Origin: Streptomyces fuscichromogenes
GTDB taxonomy: Bacteria; Actinomycetota; Actinomycetes; Streptomycetales; Streptomycetaceae
Length of the DNA: 64,000 nt
Reading direction: 5' to 3'
Assembly: GCF_014645815.1 (NCBI RefSeq)
Contig: NZ_BMML01000019.1
Location: 124,001 to 188,000 of the forward strand
Below are positions 1 through 8,572 of this stretch, piece after piece. The notes under the pieces were generated by a model. It was not told the DNA's origin. It searched no databases and was given only the letters and a program-made list of their open reading frames with translations. Each line of letters opens with the position of its first letter. Position 1 is the stretch's first letter. The position numbers and the translations under genes were made by a program.

Positions 1-866
1 TGCTGGAGGCGGACGTGGAGCTGACCGTCGGCGACCGGGTCTGGGCCCGGATCGACGGCTGGCAGGACCGCCGTTTCGACAACGACCCGCACACCCGTCC
101 CGTGGAGCGCTTCCCGGAGCGCAACACCCTCTCCGAGGCCCGGCCCGGCGGCTGGACCCTGCTCCACGAACGCTGGCCGGACCTGGCCTCCCGCGAGCTG
201 ATCATGCGCAACTCCCTGGGCGGGGCCGAGCGTTCGGAGTACGCCGCGCGCCCGCCGCGCGGTCGCCGGCAGTGGCTGCTGGGCCGGATCGCCGCCAAGG
301 ACGCGGTACGGCAGTGGCTCTGGCAGCACGGCGAGGGACCGGTCTTCCCCGCCGAACTCCGGGTCCGCAACGACGCGTTGGGCCGTCCGTACGTGGTCGG
401 CGTGCACGGCCGCACGCTGCCCGCGCTGGACGTCTCCCTCGCCCACCGGGCGGAGGCGGCGGTGGCGATCGTACGCCCGCACACCCCCGGACCCGGGCCG
501 GGCATCGACCTCGAAGAGGTCACCGAACGCGACCCGGCAGCCATGCAGGCCGCGCTCGGCGCGGACGAACTCCGGCTCCTGCACCGCCTCGGCCCGGACA
601 CCGCACTGTGGTTCACCCGCCTCTGGGCCGCCAAGGAGGCCGTCGCCAAGGCGGAGGGCACCGGATTCGACGGCCGGCCAAGGGACTTCACCGTCCTGGA
701 CGCGACCCCGGACGGCAGCCGGCTGCTGGTCTCGGGCCGGCTGGAACGCGCCTACCCGGTGCACTGCGCGCCGGTCCGCAATCCCCCCGCACTGCCGGAC
801 CGCGACTACGTCGTGGCCTGGACCACCGGACCGGCAGCCGCAGACCCCGAGGAGGACCCGCGATGA
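1..866 (+). CDS. Type I PKS C-terminus with fused 4'-phosphopantetheinyl transferase (partial)
   Basis: The reading frame is open to the left edge, so the gene starts outside the window. The first ~30 residues look like the end of a hot-dog/dehydratase domain (WARIDGWQDRRFD). From about base 240 on it is an Sfp-like phosphopantetheinyl transferase, with the Mg-binding GIDLEEV motif near 500 and the W-AAKEAVAK motif near 625-650. Such a fused domain converts apo-ACP to holo-ACP, and fusion to an iterative PKS is known from enediyne-type, PUFA-like and heterocyst-glycolipid-like synthases. The stop codon overlaps the next start (ATGA), so the ACP gene is translationally coupled. The PPTase call is firm; the exact PKS type cannot be decided from this fragment. 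Confidence 0.85.
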   Translation, partial: LEADVELTVGDRVWARIDGWQDRRFDNDPHTRPVERFPERNTLSEARPGGWTLLHERWPDLASRELIMRNSLGGAERSEYAARPPRGRRQWLLGRIAAKDAVRQWLWQHGEGPVFPAELRVRNDALGRPYVVGVHGRTLPALDVSLAHRAEAAVAIVRPHTPGPGPGIDLEEVTERDPAAMQAALGADELRLLHRLGPDTALWFTRLWAAKEAVAKAEGTGFDGRPRDFTVLDATPDGSRLLVSGRLERAYPVHCAPVRNPPALPDRDYVVAWTTGPAAADPEEDPR

Positions 867-1180
867 ATCCCACCGAGCCCGAAGTCCGCGCCGACGAGGA
901 GGCGGTCCTCGCCGACCTCGCGCGAATGCTCCGCACCCTCCTGGAGGAGTACGGCGACGACGACGCCGAGATCGGCATGAGCACCACCTTCAACCGCGAC
1001 CTGGAGCTGGAGTCCATCGACCTGGTCACCCTCGCCGGGCTCCTGGAGGAGCGGTACGGCAAGCGGGTCAACTTCGCCGAGTTCCTGGCCGGGATGGAGT
1101 TCGACGAGATCATCGAGCTGACCGTCGGCCGGCTCGTCGAGTACGTGGTGTGGAGCCTGAAGGCCACGGAGGCGGGCTGA
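863..1180 (+). CDS. Discrete acyl carrier protein
   Basis: This 105-residue acidic protein is an ACP. The attachment serine is residue 51 in DLELESIDLV, the expected start of helix 2, followed by a typical third-helix region. The start overlaps the stop of the PKS/PPTase gene by 4 bp, and the alpha/beta hydrolase follows after 3 bp. It probably receives phosphopantetheine from the upstream fused PPTase and carries the acyl chain for this lipid or polyketide pathway. The motif reads ESID rather than DSLD, as in many PKS-associated stand-alone ACPs. Confidence 0.88.
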   Translation: MNPTEPEVRADEEAVLADLARMLRTLLEEYGDDDAEIGMSTTFNRDLELESIDLVTLAGLLEERYGKRVNFAEFLAGMEFDEIIELTVGRLVEYVVWSLKATEAG

Positions 1181-1183
1181 GCC

Positions 1184-1999
1184 ATGGCGATCGTCGACAC
1201 CGGGGACATCCGGCTGCACGTCCAGCGCATGGGCCCGGCGGAGGGCCGTACCCCCCTCGCCACCGTGGTCCTCGTCCACGGGCTGCTCACCGACAGCCTG
1301 GCCAGCTACTACTTCACCGTGGCCCCCGCCTTCGCGGCCTCCGGCCTAGACGTGGTCATGTACGACCTGCGCGGGCACGGCCGCAGCGGCCGCCCGGCCG
1401 GCGGCTACACCCTCGACGACAACATCGACGACCTGGAGGGACTGCTCGACCGGCTGGCGGTCACCGGCCCGGTGCACCTCGTCGGCAACTCCTACGGCGG
1501 CACCATCGCCTTCGGCTACGCGGCCCGGCACCCGGAGCGCACGGCCAGTCTGACCCTCATCGAGTCCGAACCGGCGACCGCCGCCTGGGCGGCGAAGATC
1601 GGCGGCATCCTGCGCCGGGTCGTCACCGAACTCGCCCACAACGAGCCGGACGCGATCGCCTGGATCACCGCCAACCGCAGCCACAACACCGCCCGCCTGG
1701 CCAAGGGCGCGGCCCGGCTCGCCCGCGAGACCAGCCTCGGCCGGGACATCCCGGCCAGCCGGGTCCTGACCGAGGACCAGATCAGCGCCGTACGCTGCCC
1801 GGTCCTCGGGGTGTACGGCGGTGACTCCGACCTGGTGGGGGTGGTCCCGCTGAAGGAGGCCCTGCTGGCGGACTACCGGTCGGTGGTGCTGCCCGGCCAC
1901 GAGCACTCCGTGCTGGTCGAGGCGGCCGGCACGGTCGGCGGACACATTCTGGAGCTGATCCACTCGGTCGGCGGGGCGCGGGCGGCCGGGGTCCGGTGA
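1184..1999 (+). CDS. Alpha/beta-fold hydrolase (possible thioesterase of the lipid operon)
   Basis: This 271-residue protein has the full alpha/beta hydrolase pattern: an oxyanion segment VLVHG near residue 30, DLRGHGRS near 61-68, a nucleophile elbow GNSYGG with Ser103, an acid in GGDSD near 210, and a catalytic histidine in PGHEHSVLV near 235. There is no signal peptide, so it is cytoplasmic. Its place directly after the ACP and its 4-bp GTGA overlap with the glycosyltransferase suggest it releases or edits the ACP-bound acyl chain. That role is inference; a general esterase activity cannot be excluded. Confidence 0.85.
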   Translation: MAIVDTGDIRLHVQRMGPAEGRTPLATVVLVHGLLTDSLASYYFTVAPAFAASGLDVVMYDLRGHGRSGRPAGGYTLDDNIDDLEGLLDRLAVTGPVHLVGNSYGGTIAFGYAARHPERTASLTLIESEPATAAWAAKIGGILRRVVTELAHNEPDAIAWITANRSHNTARLAKGAARLARETSLGRDIPASRVLTEDQISAVRCPVLGVYGGDSDLVGVVPLKEALLADYRSVVLPGHEHSVLVEAAGTVGGHILELIHSVGGARAAGVR

Positions 2000-3189
2000 G
2001 CGGCTTCCTGTTCGTCGTGCCACCCCTGGTCGGGCACATCAATCCGGCCGTCGGCGTCGCCGCCGAACTCGCCGCGCGCGGGCACCGGGTGGCCTGGGTC
2101 TGCGCGGACGCCGGGCTGCTGCGCCGGCTGGCGGGGCCGCAGGCAAGGGTGTTCCCGTGCGCGGGGACGGCCGAGGGGGAGCGGCCCCCCGGCCTGCGCG
2201 GCGCGGAGGCGCTGAAGTTCCTCTGGGAGTGGTTCCTGGTGCCGCTGGCGGACGCCATGGCGCCCGGCGTACGGGCGGCCGCCGACGACTTTTGCCCCGA
2301 TGTGGTGGTCGCCGACCAACAGGCCTTCGCCGGAGCCCTGGTGGCCGAGCGGCTGGGCCTGCCCTGGGCGACCTCCGCGACCACCTCCGCCGAGTTCGGC
2401 GGCGCCTACGACGGCATCCCCAAGGTCGCCGAGTGGCTCCGGGACCGGCTCACGGAACTACGGGCCCGCATCGGCGATCCGGCGGGCACCGCCGACCCGC
2501 GCTTCTCGCCGCGGCTCACCCTCGCCTTCACCACCCCCGAACTGGCGGGCCCCACCGGCCGGCCGGCGATCCGTTACGTGGGCCCGTCGATCTCCGAGCG
2601 GCCGGTCGCCGACGACGGCTTCCCCTGGGAGTGGCTGGACCCGAGCCGGGAACGGGTCCTCGTCTCCCTCGGCACCGCCAACGCGGACGTGGGCGGTCGT
2701 TTCCTCGCCGAGTGCCTGGCCGCCGTACGCGAACGGGCGCACCGGGTCCAGGCGTTGGTGGCCGACCCGGGAGGCACCCTGCCCCCGGTGACCGACGACA
2801 AGGACCTCCTGATCCTGCCGTCCCTGCCCCAACTCCCGCTGCTGGAAAGGGTCGACGCGGTCGTCTGCCATGCCGGGCACAACACGGTGTGCGAGGCCCT
2901 GTGGCACGGCGTCCCGCTGGTCGTCGCCCCCATCCGCGACGACCAGCCGGTGATCGCCGGACAGGTCGTGGACGCCGGCGCGGGCATCCGGGTCCGGTTC
3001 GGCCGGGTCACCGCCGCGCGGCTGGGCGAGGCCCTGGACACCGTCCTGTACGAGCCCGGCCCGCGCACCGCGGCGGCCCGGATCCGCACCGCGTTCCGCG
3101 CGGCCGGCGGCGCGCCGGCCGCCGCGGCCCACCTGGAACGCCTCGCCGCCGACCCGCACGCAAGGAGAGCCGATGAGCAAGCAGACTGA
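1996..3189 (+). CDS. MGT-family (GT1) glycosyltransferase
   Basis: This 397-residue protein is a GT-B fold glycosyltransferase of the macrolide/UGT type. The N-terminus PPLVGHINPAVGVAAEL carries the acceptor-side catalytic histidine. The C-terminal donor-binding signature is CHAGHNTVCEALWHGVPLV followed by IRDDQ, around residues 292-320. It starts with GTG overlapping the previous stop, and its end overlaps the methyltransferase start by 17 bp. In this operon it most likely glycosylates the polyketide/lipid product using an NDP-sugar. The substrate cannot be read from sequence. Confidence 0.88.
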   Translation: MSGFLFVVPPLVGHINPAVGVAAELAARGHRVAWVCADAGLLRRLAGPQARVFPCAGTAEGERPPGLRGAEALKFLWEWFLVPLADAMAPGVRAAADDFCPDVVVADQQAFAGALVAERLGLPWATSATTSAEFGGAYDGIPKVAEWLRDRLTELRARIGDPAGTADPRFSPRLTLAFTTPELAGPTGRPAIRYVGPSISERPVADDGFPWEWLDPSRERVLVSLGTANADVGGRFLAECLAAVRERAHRVQALVADPGGTLPPVTDDKDLLILPSLPQLPLLERVDAVVCHAGHNTVCEALWHGVPLVVAPIRDDQPVIAGQVVDAGAGIRVRFGRVTAARLGEALDTVLYEPGPRTAAARIRTAFRAAGGAPAAAAHLERLAADPHARRADEQAD

Positions 3190-4228
3190 GATCGAGGCAC
3201 TGCGCGCCGCCTACCGGAAGGACCTCGCCGAGGGCACCGACCGCTTCTTCGAACCCCGGCGCACCAGCTGCCCCTGGTGCGGCTCCGACCGGCTGACCAC
3301 CCGGCTGCGCACCACCGACCTGCTCCAGCACAAGCCCGGCGCCTTCGTCCTCGACCGCTGCGCGGAGTGCGGACACACCTTCCAGAACCCGCGCCTCAAC
3401 GAGACCGGCCTGGAGTTCTACTACCGCGACTTCTACGACGGCCTCGGCGAGCAGAAGATGAGCGGCACCTTCGGCGGCCGCACCAAGATGTACCAGGGCC
3501 GGGCCGCCTCGATGGTCCCGCACGACCCGACCCCCAAGAACTGGCTCGACGTCGGCACCGGCCACGGCCACTTCTGCGAGGCCGCCCGCGAGGTGCTGCC
3601 CGGCACCGCCTTCGACGGCCTCGACTTCACCGACGGCGTCGAACTCGCCGCCCGCGAGGGCCGCGTCGAGCACGCCTACCGCGGTGCCTTCCCCGACCTG
3701 GCCCCCGAACTCGCCGCCCGCTACGACGTGGTCAGCATGTTCCACTACCTGGAACACAGCACCGACCCCGACCGTGAACTGCGCGCCGCCCACGAGACGG
3801 TACGCCCCGGCGGCCACCTCCTCATCGAGGTCCCCGACCCCGAGAGCCGCTACGCCCGCCTGCTGGGCCGCTGGTGGCTGCCCTGGCTCCAGCCGCAGCA
3901 CCTGCACTTCGTCCCGGTCGCCAACCTCCGCGCCCGCCTCACCGACCTCGGCTTCACGGTCGTCGCCGAGCAGCACGCCGAGGCCCACGACCCCGTCGAC
4001 CTGCTGGCCGCCGTCTGGCTGGCCCTGGATCACACCGCCCCGCGCGAGGACGCCCCCTGGCTGCCGAGACCTCCCGGCGGCCTGCAGAAGACGCTCCGCG
4101 CCGCCCTGCTCCTCGCGGGCATCCCGGCCCTGATCGCCGGCACCCTCCTGGACCGTTTCGCCGTACGGCCGCTCTCGCAGCGCCTGCGCGTCTCCAACGC
4201 GTACCGCATCGTCGCCCGCCGCGACTGA
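3173..4228 (+). CDS. Zinc-ribbon class I SAM-dependent methyltransferase
   Basis: The 351-residue product begins with a treble-clef/zinc-ribbon made of C33-P-W-C36 and C63-A-E-C66. A Rossmann methyltransferase domain follows, with SAM-binding loop LDVGTGHGHF near residue 125-134 and motif FHYLEHSTDP near 190. A hydrophobic C-terminal stretch (about residues 300-325) may contact membrane or a lipid substrate. This N-ribbon plus SAM-methyltransferase arrangement is common in sugar and natural-product tailoring. It starts inside the end of the glycosyltransferase gene, so it is the last gene of this operon and probably modifies the sugar or lipid. Confidence 0.85.
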   Translation: MSKQTEIEALRAAYRKDLAEGTDRFFEPRRTSCPWCGSDRLTTRLRTTDLLQHKPGAFVLDRCAECGHTFQNPRLNETGLEFYYRDFYDGLGEQKMSGTFGGRTKMYQGRAASMVPHDPTPKNWLDVGTGHGHFCEAAREVLPGTAFDGLDFTDGVELAAREGRVEHAYRGAFPDLAPELAARYDVVSMFHYLEHSTDPDRELRAAHETVRPGGHLLIEVPDPESRYARLLGRWWLPWLQPQHLHFVPVANLRARLTDLGFTVVAEQHAEAHDPVDLLAAVWLALDHTAPREDAPWLPRPPGGLQKTLRAALLLAGIPALIAGTLLDRFAVRPLSQRLRVSNAYRIVARRD

Positions 4229-4266
4229 CGGCGCAGGGACGGCTCGGAGGACCTTCGGGACGGCTC

Positions 4267-5250
4267 TCAGAGCACCTTCGCGCGGATCATCGCCGACAGC
4301 ACCAGGGCGCCCGGCAGCAGCGGCATCCAGTCGGTCAGCACGCGGTAGCCGATCACGGTCGCGGTGGCCACGGCCGGCGGGGAGCCGAACGCGGCCAGCG
4401 TGAACACCAGCGCCGCGTCCACCGCGACCCCGCCGGGCACCGGCACGGCACCCCCGGCGGTGCCCGCCGCCAGATACGCGAGGGTCACCTCCGGCCAGGA
4501 CAGCCCGAGCCCGAGCGCCTGCCCGGTGCAGGCCAGCACGCTCGCCTGCACCAGCGGCATCGCCGCGGCCCCGCCCCACAGGGCCAGCACCCGGGAGGGC
4601 CGCGCGTGCACCGTCCGGGCATCGCTGAACGCACACCGCACCAGCCCGGTCAGCGGCCGCCGCAGCGGTCGTACGACGGCCGTCGCCACGCCCGCCAGGG
4701 TGACGCCGGCGGCGAGCGGGACCAGCACCGCGCCGTCCGGCACCAGCTCGCCCAGCCGCCGCCACGCGGACGAGGAGAGCAGGAACCCGATCAGCACGAC
4801 CGCCTTCGCGCCCGACCTGGCCACCGAGTACAGCGCGACCGAGGCGGTGGCCCGCTCCAGGGGGACGCCCCGGGTGCGCAGGAAGCGCACGGTGACGGCG
4901 TGCGCGCCGAGCCCGGCGGGCAGTACGTGGTTGGCGGCCCCGGCGGCGAACTGCGAGGCCAGCAGCAGCCCCGGCGGCAGCCGGTCGGGCACGGCGCCCT
5001 GCCGCATGCAGGCGGCCACCACCCAGGTCAGGCAGGTGCAGGCGGCCGCGGCCAGCAGCCACGCCGGTTCGGCGCGGGCGAGCCGGGTGACGCCCTCGTA
5101 CAGCAGGGACCGGTTGGTCAGCCCCCAGACCGCGGCGACGAGCAGCGGAGACAGGCACAGGGCGAGCCGGAGCGGACGGCCCGCCGCCGAGGGCGACGGC
5201 AGCGGGCGCGCGGGCGGCGCGTCGGAGCGGAGCGAGGACAGAGAGGACAC
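4267..5250 (-). CDS. Flippase-like integral membrane protein (LPG synthase TM / UPF0104 family)
   Basis: This 327-residue protein has about eight hydrophobic segments and the family pattern of lysylphosphatidylglycerol-synthase transmembrane regions, with segments such as AAGAANHVLPAGLGAHAV and AYLAAGTAGGAVPVPGGVAVDAAL. There is no attached synthetase domain. Members act in, or are proposed for, flipping or transferring lipid-linked molecules across the membrane. It converges on the glycolipid-like operon and ends 38 bp from the methyltransferase stop, so a role in moving the operon's product is plausible but not shown. Confidence 0.75.
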   Translation of the reverse strand: MSSLSSLRSDAPPARPLPSPSAAGRPLRLALCLSPLLVAAVWGLTNRSLLYEGVTRLARAEPAWLLAAAACTCLTWVVAACMRQGAVPDRLPPGLLLASQFAAGAANHVLPAGLGAHAVTVRFLRTRGVPLERATASVALYSVARSGAKAVVLIGFLLSSSAWRRLGELVPDGAVLVPLAAGVTLAGVATAVVRPLRRPLTGLVRCAFSDARTVHARPSRVLALWGGAAAMPLVQASVLACTGQALGLGLSWPEVTLAYLAAGTAGGAVPVPGGVAVDAALVFTLAAFGSPPAVATATVIGYRVLTDWMPLLPGALVLSAMIRAKVL

Positions 5251-5451
5251 GGGGACGTTGTCCTTCCACGGCGGGCCGGCGGTGGGGAGCCGCGGGCGAG
5301 CGGAGACGCCGGGAGCCTTCCCGTCCCGAATGACACCCGGATGTCCGAGAACCTAAGGCGGGAGGGCGGGCCGGTGCCACGGGCACGGCGGTACCCGGCG
5401 GAACCGGTAGCCTTCCTGGGGAAGGAGCACGCGACAGGGGAGGATCCGGCG

Positions 5452-6096
5452 GTGCACGTCCAGGAATGGCTCGACTCGGTGCCTGCGGTCGCCGTCTACG
5501 CAGTGGTGGCGCTGGTCATCGGACTGGAGAGCCTGGGCATCCCGCTGCCGGGCGAGATCGTCCTGGTCTCCGCCGCGCTGCTCTCCTCCCAGCACTCGGG
5601 CATCAACCCGATCGTCCTCGGCGCCTGTGCGACGGCCGGCGCGGTCATAGGCGACTCGATCGGCTACGCGATCGGCCGCAAGGGCGGCCGTCCGCTGCTG
5701 GCCTGGCTGGGCCGGAAGTTCCCGAGACACTTCAGCGAGGGCCACGTGGCCACCGCCGAGCGCTCCTTCGAGAAGTGGGGCATGTGGGCGGTCTTCTTCG
5801 GCCGCTTCATCGCCCTCCTCCGCATCTTCGCGGGCCCGCTGGCGGGCGTCCTGCACATGCCCTACTGGAAGTTCCTGACCGCCAACCTGCTCGGCGGCAT
5901 CTGCTGGGCGGGCGGCACGACGGCGGTCGTCTACTACGTCGGCATCGTCGCGGAGGACTGGCTGAAGCGGTTCTCCTACGTGGGCCTGGCGGCCGCGGTC
6001 CTCTTCGGCCTGGCCTCGATGCTGATCGTGCAGCGCAGGGCGAAGAAGGCCCGGATCACGGAGAAGGAAACCGAACCTGTAGGCGCCGGGGACTGA
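5452..6096 (+). CDS. DedA family membrane protein
   Basis: The 214-residue product has the DedA/SNARE-associated pattern. This includes an N-terminal helix VYAVVALVIGLESLGIPLPGE with the conserved acidic residue, the GxxIGDSIGYAIGRKGG loop, and the FFGRFIALLRIFAGPLAGVLHM arginine-rich signature. DedA proteins act in phospholipid recycling and membrane homeostasis. The GTG at 5452 is chosen because a strong AGGGGAGGA ribosome site lies about 7 nt upstream and it gives the usual family length; the frame stays open far upstream without any homology. Confidence 0.9.
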   Translation: MHVQEWLDSVPAVAVYAVVALVIGLESLGIPLPGEIVLVSAALLSSQHSGINPIVLGACATAGAVIGDSIGYAIGRKGGRPLLAWLGRKFPRHFSEGHVATAERSFEKWGMWAVFFGRFIALLRIFAGPLAGVLHMPYWKFLTANLLGGICWAGGTTAVVYYVGIVAEDWLKRFSYVGLAAAVLFGLASMLIVQRRAKKARITEKETEPVGAGD

Positions 6097-6097
6097 A

Positions 6098-6165
6098 GCG
6101 CCCCAAGGGGGCGCGGGGCGTAGTCGATTTGCGGCTCCGCCGCGTGGGCGCGACAAGCCCCCACG
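6098..6165. repeat. Dispersed Streptomyces intergenic hairpin repeat, variant 1
   Basis: Directly after the DedA stop lies the hairpin GCGCCCC-AAG-GGGGCGC (6098-6114). It is followed by a second small hairpin GCGGC-TCC-GCCGC (6131-6143) and a GTGGG...CCCCAC pairing ending near 6164. Sequence of this kind recurs in intergenic gaps of Streptomyces genomes. Here it probably also serves as a terminator between DedA and the convergent carbonic anhydrase. Confidence 0.7.
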
Positions 6166-6186
6166 CACCCGCACCCGCCGAACCAC

Positions 6187-6717
6187 CTACTCATGCACCC
6201 CCCGATGCGTCTTGGCCAACTCCGCATACAAAGTCCCGTTAAGGGTCACCCCCTCCCGCTCTTCCCGGCTGAGCTCGCGCCGCACCTTCGCCGGCACCCC
6301 CGCCACCAACGACCCCGGCGGCACCTCCATCCCCTGCGGCACCAGCGCCTGCGCGGCCACCAACGACCCCGCCCCGATCACCGCCCCGTTCAGCACGGTC
6401 GCCCCCATCCCGATCAGGCAGTCGTCCCCGACGGTCGCCCCGTGCACGACCGCGTTGTGCCCGATGGACACCCGCTCCCCGATGCTCACGGGAAACCCCG
6501 GATCCGCATGCAGCGTCGCGTTGTCCTGCACATTCGCCTGAGACCCCACGGTGATCTTCTCGGTGTCCCCCCGGACCACCGCGCCGTACCAGACACTCGC
6601 CCCGGACCTCAGCGTCACGTCCCCGATCACAGAGGCGTTCGGCGCCACGAACACCTCGTCCTCGATCTGCGGCTCACGCCCCCCGATGCCCACGATCAGC
6701 GCCTTCTGCGTCACCAC
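6187..6717 (-). CDS. Gamma-class carbonic anhydrase family protein (left-handed beta-helix)
   Basis: This 176-residue hexapeptide-repeat protein matches the gamma carbonic anhydrase-like family (YrdA/PaaY type). The zinc-ligand histidines are in NATLHAD and in the IGHNAVVHG pair, and YGAVVRGDT is the family signature. It probably binds a metal in a trimer; carbonic anhydrase activity is not certain in this subgroup. Two GTG codons stand in tandem at the start. The ribosome site GAGGGGAG fits the second (start 6714) slightly better, so the protein may be one residue shorter. Confidence 0.88.
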   Translation of the reverse strand: MVTQKALIVGIGGREPQIEDEVFVAPNASVIGDVTLRSGASVWYGAVVRGDTEKITVGSQANVQDNATLHADPGFPVSIGERVSIGHNAVVHGATVGDDCLIGMGATVLNGAVIGAGSLVAAQALVPQGMEVPPGSLVAGVPAKVRRELSREEREGVTLNGTLYAELAKTHRGVHE

Positions 6718-6791
6718 GGTCTCCCCTCGTCATCGATGTCCCCGGCAACCTAGCTCACCCCCTGGGGCGAAGATCACAGCAGCCCGCCCTC

Positions 6792-6818
6792 TTGAAGTCG
6801 GCGCCCGCTGAGTAGCGT
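6792..6818 (+). promoter_or_regulatory. Leaderless-type promoter for the acyltransferase
   Basis: TTGAAG (6792-6797) and TAGCGT (6813-6818) are separated by 15 bp. The -10 ends exactly 6 nt before the GTG at 6825, so transcription would start at or next to the start codon. Confidence 0.5.
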
Positions 6819-6824
6819 GACTGC

Positions 6825-7589
6825 GTGCCGAAGCCCAAGAACACGTTCTCATTCTGGCGACATCGCCTCGCCCAACGCGCAGTCCACGCGGTCTGGGCCT
6901 GGGTCCAGCGCACCGGTTCGGTCACGGCCGAGCACCCGGCGGGGCTCCGCTTCGGCGCGATCGGCGAGGCCACCCGCCTCGCCTTCCCGCTCGGCACGGT
7001 CTTCGGCGAGCCGTGGATCCACCTCGGCTCGCACTGCATCGTCGGCGAACAGGTCACCCTCACCGCGGGCCTGATGCCCGACCTCGACCTCGGCCCCGAC
7101 CCGATCCTGCGCATCGGCGACGGAGTGGTCCTCGGCCGCGGCAGTCACGTCATCGCGGACACGACGGTCACCATCGGCAGCGACTGCTACTTCGGCCCGT
7201 ACGTCTACGTGACCTCCACCAACCACTCCTACGACGACCCGCACGAGCCCATCGGCAGGCAGTGGCCCCGTATGGAGCCGGTGGAGATCGGGCCGGGCTG
7301 CTGGATCGGCACCGGCGCGGTGATCCTGCCGGGCGCGCGGATCGGCCGCAACGTGGTGGTGGCCGCCGGCGCGGTGGTCCGCGGCACGGTGCCCGACCAC
7401 GCCGTGGTGGCCGGCGCGCCCGCCCGGGTCGTACGCCGCTGGACGCCCGAGACCGGCTGGCAGCCGCCGCTGCGCACACCCCCGCCGGTGCCGATCCCGG
7501 CGGGCACCACGCCGGAGCAGCTGCGCGCCCTCGCGGAGCTGGCCGAGGAGGACGTGGCGCGGCTCGCCGCACTGGAACCCGAGAGCTGA
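6825..7589 (+). CDS. Hexapeptide-repeat acyltransferase (LbetaH/WecB-like)
   Basis: This 254-residue protein contains a left-handed beta-helix acetyltransferase core of about residues 50-205. It has repeated [LIV]GxxxxI units, the catalytic-type histidine in TSTNHSYDDP, and the loop WIGTGAVILPGARIGRNVVVAAGAVV typical of sugar O-acetyltransferases. It probably transfers an acyl group to a sugar or polyol. No Shine-Dalgarno is visible, and a -10-like TAGCGT lies 6 nt before the GTG, suggesting a leaderless mRNA. The C-terminal 40 residues are proline-rich and then helical. Confidence 0.82.
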   Translation: MPKPKNTFSFWRHRLAQRAVHAVWAWVQRTGSVTAEHPAGLRFGAIGEATRLAFPLGTVFGEPWIHLGSHCIVGEQVTLTAGLMPDLDLGPDPILRIGDGVVLGRGSHVIADTTVTIGSDCYFGPYVYVTSTNHSYDDPHEPIGRQWPRMEPVEIGPGCWIGTGAVILPGARIGRNVVVAAGAVVRGTVPDHAVVAGAPARVVRRWTPETGWQPPLRTPPPVPIPAGTTPEQLRALAELAEEDVARLAALEPES

Positions 7590-7616
7590 CCGGCCGCCGG
7601 TTCAGCCGGTGGCCGG
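7590..7616. terminator. Bidirectional hairpin terminator
   Basis: CCGGCCGCCGG (7590-7600) pairs with CCGGTGGCCGG (7606-7616) with one G-U pair around a 5-nt loop. It sits between the convergent acyltransferase and DMT transporter genes. Confidence 0.6.
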
Positions 7617-7626
7617 CGCCGTCGGC

Positions 7627-8484
7627 TCAGCCCGTGGCCAGCAGCAACGTCCCCACCAGCGCCAGCCCGGCGCCGGCCGCCTGGATCGCGCGCAGCCGTT
7701 CGCTGAGGAAGCCGCGGGCCGCGAGCGCGGTGACCACCGGGTAGAGCGAGGCGAGCACCGCGGCGACGGTGACCGGGCCGTGCTGGGCGGCGATCGAGTA
7801 CGTGCCGTTGGCCGCGACGTCGGCGAGACCGACGAAGCCCAGCGCCGGTAGCGCGGACCGGGCGAGGCCGCCCCGCGGCAGCGCCGGCGCGCCCCGCCGT
7901 ACGGACAGCCACAGGGCGCCGCCGCCGGTCACGACGCTGGTCAGCCGCTGCACGAAGAGGGCCAGGAAGAGGCCGGTGACCGTGGTGGACGCCTCCGTGA
8001 TCAGCGCGAACACGGTGCCGAAGCCGGCCGCCGAGACCAGGGTGAGCAGGATCGTCCGGCGCTGGACGGGCGCGCCGCGCAGCTGGGGGCCGCCGGCCAG
8101 GACCACCCCGGTGACGGCGACGGCGATGCCCGCGACCTGGAGCAGCCCCGGCCGCTCACCGAGGAACAGGCCGACCCCGACCGGGATGGCGACGCTCAGC
8201 GTGGCCAGCGGCGAGACCACCCCCATCGGGCCGAGGGCCAGGGCCTTGTAGAAGGAGAACAGCGCGACCGGTCCGACCAGACCCGCCGCGAACGCGAACC
8301 ACAGCCGCGGCCCGGCCTCGCTCCAGCCGCCGGTGGCGACCACGATCACGCCCAGGACCACCGCCGCCAGGCCCTGTGACACGACGACCACCGTGAGCGC
8401 CGGGGCGCGTCGCGTGAGCAGCCCGCCGCCGAAATCGGCCAGTCCCCACAGGAGACTGGTGGTCAGGGCGAAGAATGCTGTCAC
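7627..8484 (-). CDS. EamA/DMT family transporter
   Basis: The 285-residue product has ten hydrophobic segments arranged as two EamA repeats, each with the ...GPMGVVSPLATLSVAIPVGVGLFLGERP and ...VTVAAVLASLYPVVTALAARGFLSERL pattern. It is a drug/metabolite-type exporter in the cytoplasmic membrane; the substrate is unknown. The GTG at 8484 gives the normal first transmembrane helix (FFALTTSLLWGLADFGGG). It is divergent from an XRE-cupin regulator only 67 bp away, the usual arrangement for an exporter controlled by its neighbour. Confidence 0.88.
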   Translation of the reverse strand: MTAFFALTTSLLWGLADFGGGLLTRRAPALTVVVVSQGLAAVVLGVIVVATGGWSEAGPRLWFAFAAGLVGPVALFSFYKALALGPMGVVSPLATLSVAIPVGVGLFLGERPGLLQVAGIAVAVTGVVLAGGPQLRGAPVQRRTILLTLVSAAGFGTVFALITEASTTVTGLFLALFVQRLTSVVTGGGALWLSVRRGAPALPRGGLARSALPALGFVGLADVAANGTYSIAAQHGPVTVAAVLASLYPVVTALAARGFLSERLRAIQAAGAGLALVGTLLLATG

Positions 8485-8544
8485 GGCCCGCCTCGCAGTA
8501 CAGTTCGGTGAACGATCAGGTACACCCCACCGTAGTTCGCCAAG

Positions 8545-8572
8545 TTGGACTATGTCATCCAAAATATTGGAC
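8545..8572. promoter_or_regulatory. Candidate operator for the XRE-cupin regulator
   Basis: TTGGAC occurs at 8545-8550 and again at 8567-8572, a 22-bp period (two helical turns). An inverted TCCAA lies between them (8558-8562). The sites straddle the regulator's ATG at 8552, which suits autorepression. Confidence 0.4.

Noticed and set aside
3008..5386. A 792-codon minus-strand frame across the methyltransferase and flippase-like genes
   Set aside because: It crosses two well-supported genes in other frames and has low-complexity Arg/Ala/Gly content.
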